A stretch of 64,000 nucleotides of DNA from Metopolophium dirhodum (Eukaryota; Arthropoda; Insecta; Hemiptera; Aphididae). The number at the start of each line of letters is the position of its first letter. The first letter of the stretch is position 1. The stretch lies in assembly GCF_019925205.1 (NCBI RefSeq), contig NC_083562.1, positions 30,256,001 to 30,320,000 on the forward strand, read 5' to 3'. The position numbers were made by a program, and so were the translations under genes. This document shows, piece by piece, positions 61,101 to 64,000 of this stretch. Below the pieces are notes generated by a model. It was given only the letters and a program-made list of their open reading frames with translations, was not told where the DNA came from and searched no databases.

Positions 61101-63023
61101 CCATCTGAGGATGCGTGTTTGTCGAAATGATTGAATACGTTAATTATTAATAATTATTCTTCTTACACACGTTTAATAAACAGGCGATGCAAAGAGCAAT
61201 GATCAAAACACTACGGCTTGGCCAACTGAATCTCATCGGTTCGCTCCGTTTATCGGTATAATATTATACTATACGTCTTATAATTTTTAGTTCAGATTTA
61301 TATAATATTATAATATAGAAAACAAGTAGAATCACATGCGCAGTATTTGCATAGTTTATAAACGTGTTTCTGTGCTTTATTTATAGCTTCAAATGAGGGT
61401 ACGTCTAGGAAATCGCAGGTTTGGTGGGATAACATCGTGATGGGCACGTCGTCGAACAAGAGACTGCTGTTGACGGAATTGTGGGACAAACCTTTCGCCA
61501 AACGTCCCGTATCGCCTAGTACAAGTAAGATATATTATTGTCATTAGGACCAGACTTATATGAAAATTAATATTCATTTATATTGATTGATAAATTGCAA
61601 AAACTATTTCGGCCATTGCGTGTATGACTTATTATAACGTCTATTCCGTTATGAATATAATACAGAGCAGACGACAGAGTTCTATCACCCTGCGCACTCA
61701 ACCTCACCAATTCGGAGTGTAATAGAAATTCATTTTTTTCGATAAGTAATTCCTAAAATATAACTCCGTTTCGAGTATCGAGAATTAACAATTTTATTAA
61801 TTGGAATAAATAATAATAATGGTACCTATAGGTGTAGGTACTTATTATGTATATAGGTACCTAATATATTATTATTTTAAACTTTAACTCGTCACTATTC
61901 AGTCTTCAATATGTTTTGACAAACTATTTAGTTTCACAGTACTTTATTAACTAATAAACTCTTTTTCTCTGAATACAATTTTTCTTTAAATTGCACTTTA
62001 GGTCTTTGATTGATAAGAAGTTAAAAAAGTACTATGCACCTAACTACTGTTTTTTTTGTAGAGTGAAAATTACTTTTCTTATTAAAATGTAAAGGAACTT
62101 CATTACTTTTAAGAGCAAAGAAAAACTTAATTCTGCTTTTTAAATTAATATACATTGGTTACACGCGAATACAACTTACTGTGAGAAATGTAATTATTTT
62201 ATCTGCCCTAAAATAAAAGGTGACAATAATGTCTACGAAGCGACCGAGGTTCCGTTGAATGAAATCAATTCGTCGTTCGGATCGTCGTTTGAAGAAGTTG
62301 AGGATTCTTTGTCAAGTTTTAGTGACAGTGATTCGACTCATTCTGAAAAGACTACTTATAACAATAGACAACAAAAGATCAAACGGTCTTCGAAAGCCAT
62401 AAGAACACTGAAACAAAGATATAGGTATTCCGTTGTATTTCAATAAATTCTGTAAATATTAAAGTAATATGTATATACTATGCAGCGTCTATACAATATT
62501 ATACACGTCAAGCAGTTTATGACATTTTTTTTATTTCAAAGATACTCTGGCACTTATCAGTGGTCGTTGACGGCACCAATGCGTTGCAATCAGGACAATC
62601 AGAGAGAATACGAAGAACGCTGTTTTAGGCAAATCGTCCATCAGCTGTTACATCAAAACAGCAATTCGAACGTGGAATGCAGCCGAGTGTTGTCTACTAC
62701 CAACAGCCCCGTTACTGATATTGGTCAGCGATCTGGTAATTATAATATGGTACCCACGCTGAAGCATATAGGTACTACCCAGCACCTTACATATATTGCG
62801 TTCTTCATTATCATAAATATTTGTAAACGAACAAATTAACGATTATTTGGTTCATATATTATTATATTATTTATATTTAGGTGGTTATTTTGTAAGACTC
62901 GAAACCGAACTTCTATCAAAAATCGACCCTAAAAATGCTCAAAGACCGACGAGTACCGTGGAGACGAAAGGTGTGCAATCGAAAATCAAGCTAAAGAAAA
63001 CACTCAAACCGCCTAGTTCTTAA
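52138..63023 (+). CDS. SANBR: SANT/BTB protein, KIAA1841 (SANBR)-like
   Basis: Fourteen exons with GT..AG borders and matching phases give 780 aa: 52138-52652, 52753-52865, 52934-53047, 53121-53274, 53350-53505, 55477-55587, 55957-56177, 57539-57597, 59575-59722, 61184-61255, 61387-61524, 62220-62424, 62542-62735, 62881-63023. The N-terminus has a SANT-like segment (INWTELSRNNLFLRLSDKKP). The BTB part follows: INVCDAVQKLKKVFRCPKRL, ISVHCEIPIFDWLIKWVKKD, VSASFLQMELLFQECLLFC. Then Cys-rich segments (YCCRCNTI, MRCSRCQHMYPV, YPCCNEKT), an acidic Ser-rich region (SFEEVEDSLSSFSDSDS) and a C-terminus with APMRCNQDNQREYEER and YFVRLETELLSKI. The order matches vertebrate KIAA1841/SANBR, where the protein binds corepressors and limits class-switch recombination. 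Insects lack that process, so the role here is unknown. Confidence 0.88.
53764..54108. mobile_element. TTAA-flanked palindromic MITE (copy P2)
   Basis: Element 53768-54104, left flank TTAA (53764-53767), right flank the degenerate TTAC (54105-54108). The central arms pair TTTTAAAGCAAGTTATGAGT with its inverse around 53905. It lies in intron 5 of the SANBR-like gene. Confidence 0.7.
54109..55476. other. Rest of intron 5 of the SANBR-like gene
   Basis: AT-rich; no coding or structured element recognised. Confidence 0.4.
56178..56930. other. First part of intron 7 of the SANBR-like gene
   Basis: AT-rich with a C-tract at about 56375-56388. No gene recognised. Confidence 0.4.
56931..57372. mobile_element. 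TTAA-flanked palindromic MITE (copy P3), best preserved
   Basis: Element 56935-57368 (434 bp) has TTAA on both sides (56931-56934 and 57369-57372) and is an almost complete palindrome. Outer arms pair GGACGTTATACCC; the next parts pair TTGTCTCCGTCTTACAAGTG and CAGCAAAACACGTG; the centre pairs AAGCAAGTTATGAGTATTTT. A TTAA duplication is typical of the piggyBac superfamily, but the ends do not start with the usual CCC, so superfamily is open. It lies in intron 7 of the SANBR-like gene. Confidence 0.85.
57747..58222. mobile_element. Possible mariner-type MITE in intron 8
   Basis: Element 57749-58220, ends TACAAGGTGTAACAA and, inverted, TACAGCGTGTTACAA, with TA on both sides. The inverted repeats are short and imperfect, and the interior is low complexity. 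Confidence 0.45.
58223..59574. other. Rest of intron 8 of the SANBR-like gene
   Basis: AT-rich intronic DNA; the 110-residue frame at 58391-58723 is hydrophobic low-complexity and unrecognised. Confidence 0.4.
59723..61183. other. Intron 9 of the SANBR-like gene
   Basis: AT-rich. Words like GAGCATGCTTGGTGAATC at 60632 also occur at 28527-28543, so a small dispersed repeat is shared. No gene. Confidence 0.4.
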
Positions 63024-63426
63024 CCTTAAATGATATTAAAAAGCATTGTTACAATTATTATTTAGAAGTAATATATAATATATTTGTTATCGTTTTAACT
63101 GAAGAGGAGCTTAATTTATAGTACAAAAAAAAAAACCTTATATTAATAGTTTTATTAAATTGCAATTGCACACACACAACGAAATATTATGGATTAGGTA
63201 CAAATATTATATTATTAGAACTAATTGATATAATTTACACAGAAACTGAATTATAACATAATTTTAGTAAATTTTATTGTATTTATATAGGTTGAAATTG
63301 GATAGGATGAAATAACAATAATTTTGATATAGATGGTCTAAAACTTGAAACAACATATTATAATAAATATAAAATAAAACTTATAAGGTTACCCTTTGGT
63401 TTGGTCGCCTACTTTGCGACTAGATA

Positions 63427-63465
<39 letters not shown>

Positions 63466-64000
63466 CACACACACACAAGCACGCATACGTGAAATCACAT
63501 TTATCGCTATTATCATAGGTAATAGGTACATAATAATGATATACATTACAATAAATAAGGACTTACGCAATTCGATAGTAAACATTAGGAATCAATTACC
63601 AAATGAATCAATATAGATGTGTTATAATATTATATATTATGTAAATGCCAAGGGCAGTAATCACAAATCTTAACATATTTTATATTATAATACACAGGTA
63701 ACAGGTACCCACATATATAGATACTGCAACGAATGTATAACTATATCTAGACGGTATCACGGAGAACTACAATGGAGAGTTACAATATAACAATTGTTAA
63801 TACATATATTTATAATTATGATCTAACGTGAAGGATTAACAATAATCGCTGTTTATTTTACATTCTCCGATAATCAGGTAAACACGTGATTTCAGCTGTT
63901 ATAATATTATATTTCTAAACAATTGTATTGCCAAATATAACGCTGCAGTCACGACACTTGGGTGTAGTTAAGCGATATGTATTTGGCAAGACGCGTGATT
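63024..64000. other. Downstream of the SANBR-like gene
   Basis: Holds its probable 3' UTR and then AT-rich DNA. A compound microsatellite (CA, TA, CA) is at about 63427-63477. No gene seen. Confidence 0.45.

Overview
The window is AT-rich animal nuclear DNA. Single-copy genes are split by introns with clean GT..AG borders and lie in a dense background of decayed transposons. Recurrent tracts like TAGGTACCTA, FLYWCH-type MULE remnants, OTU-bearing Helitron pieces and one very abundant repeat ending in TTCGCTCAGAATCTAA all suggest a hemipteran, most likely an aphid. The species is inference; no marker gene settles it.

Four protein-coding genes can be reconstructed exon by exon with every phase consistent. 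(1) Short-chain acyl-CoA dehydrogenase, + strand, 31660-34939, 9 exons, 411 aa. (2) Mitochondrial malate dehydrogenase, - strand, 36049-42248, 7 exons, 337 aa; the two genes converge tail to tail. (3) A compact PARP-like ADP-ribosyltransferase, + strand, 37901-39366, 4 exons, 186 aa, lying inside a malate dehydrogenase intron on the opposite strand. (4) A KIAA1841/SANBR-like BTB protein, + strand, 52138-63023, 14 exons, 780 aa. A fifth locus near 18941-19434 has a short ORF with a SUMO-interaction-like motif and is unresolved. The two dehydrogenases are mitochondrial housekeeping enzymes (beta-oxidation and TCA cycle).

The first 31 kb is mostly mobile DNA: foldback-like repeats (1.4-3 kb); an OTU-Helitron remnant (4.5-5.4 kb); a full-length but mutated Jockey-type LINE with a target-site duplication (6.2-10.4 kb); two more LINE remnants (10.9 and 14.1 kb); hAT-like MITEs with 8-bp duplications (14.9 and 19.8 kb); a ~4 kb MULE with a FLYWCH-type transposase remnant, split by another repeat (24.2-28.1 kb); and an IS630/Tc1/mariner-type transposon carrying a nested LINE tail (29.1-31.4 kb).

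Between malate dehydrogenase and the SANBR-like gene are a mariner-type MITE nested in another repeat (42.9 kb), a 2.8 kb foldback element with 135-bp tandem repeats in both arms and a 9-bp target duplication (43.8-46.7 kb), a TA-flanked MITE (48.2 kb) and a further nested inverted-repeat structure (48.9-50.5 kb). A family of ~340-430 bp palindromic elements flanked by TTAA occurs in introns of the PARP-like and SANBR-like genes. No tRNA, rRNA or CRISPR array was seen.
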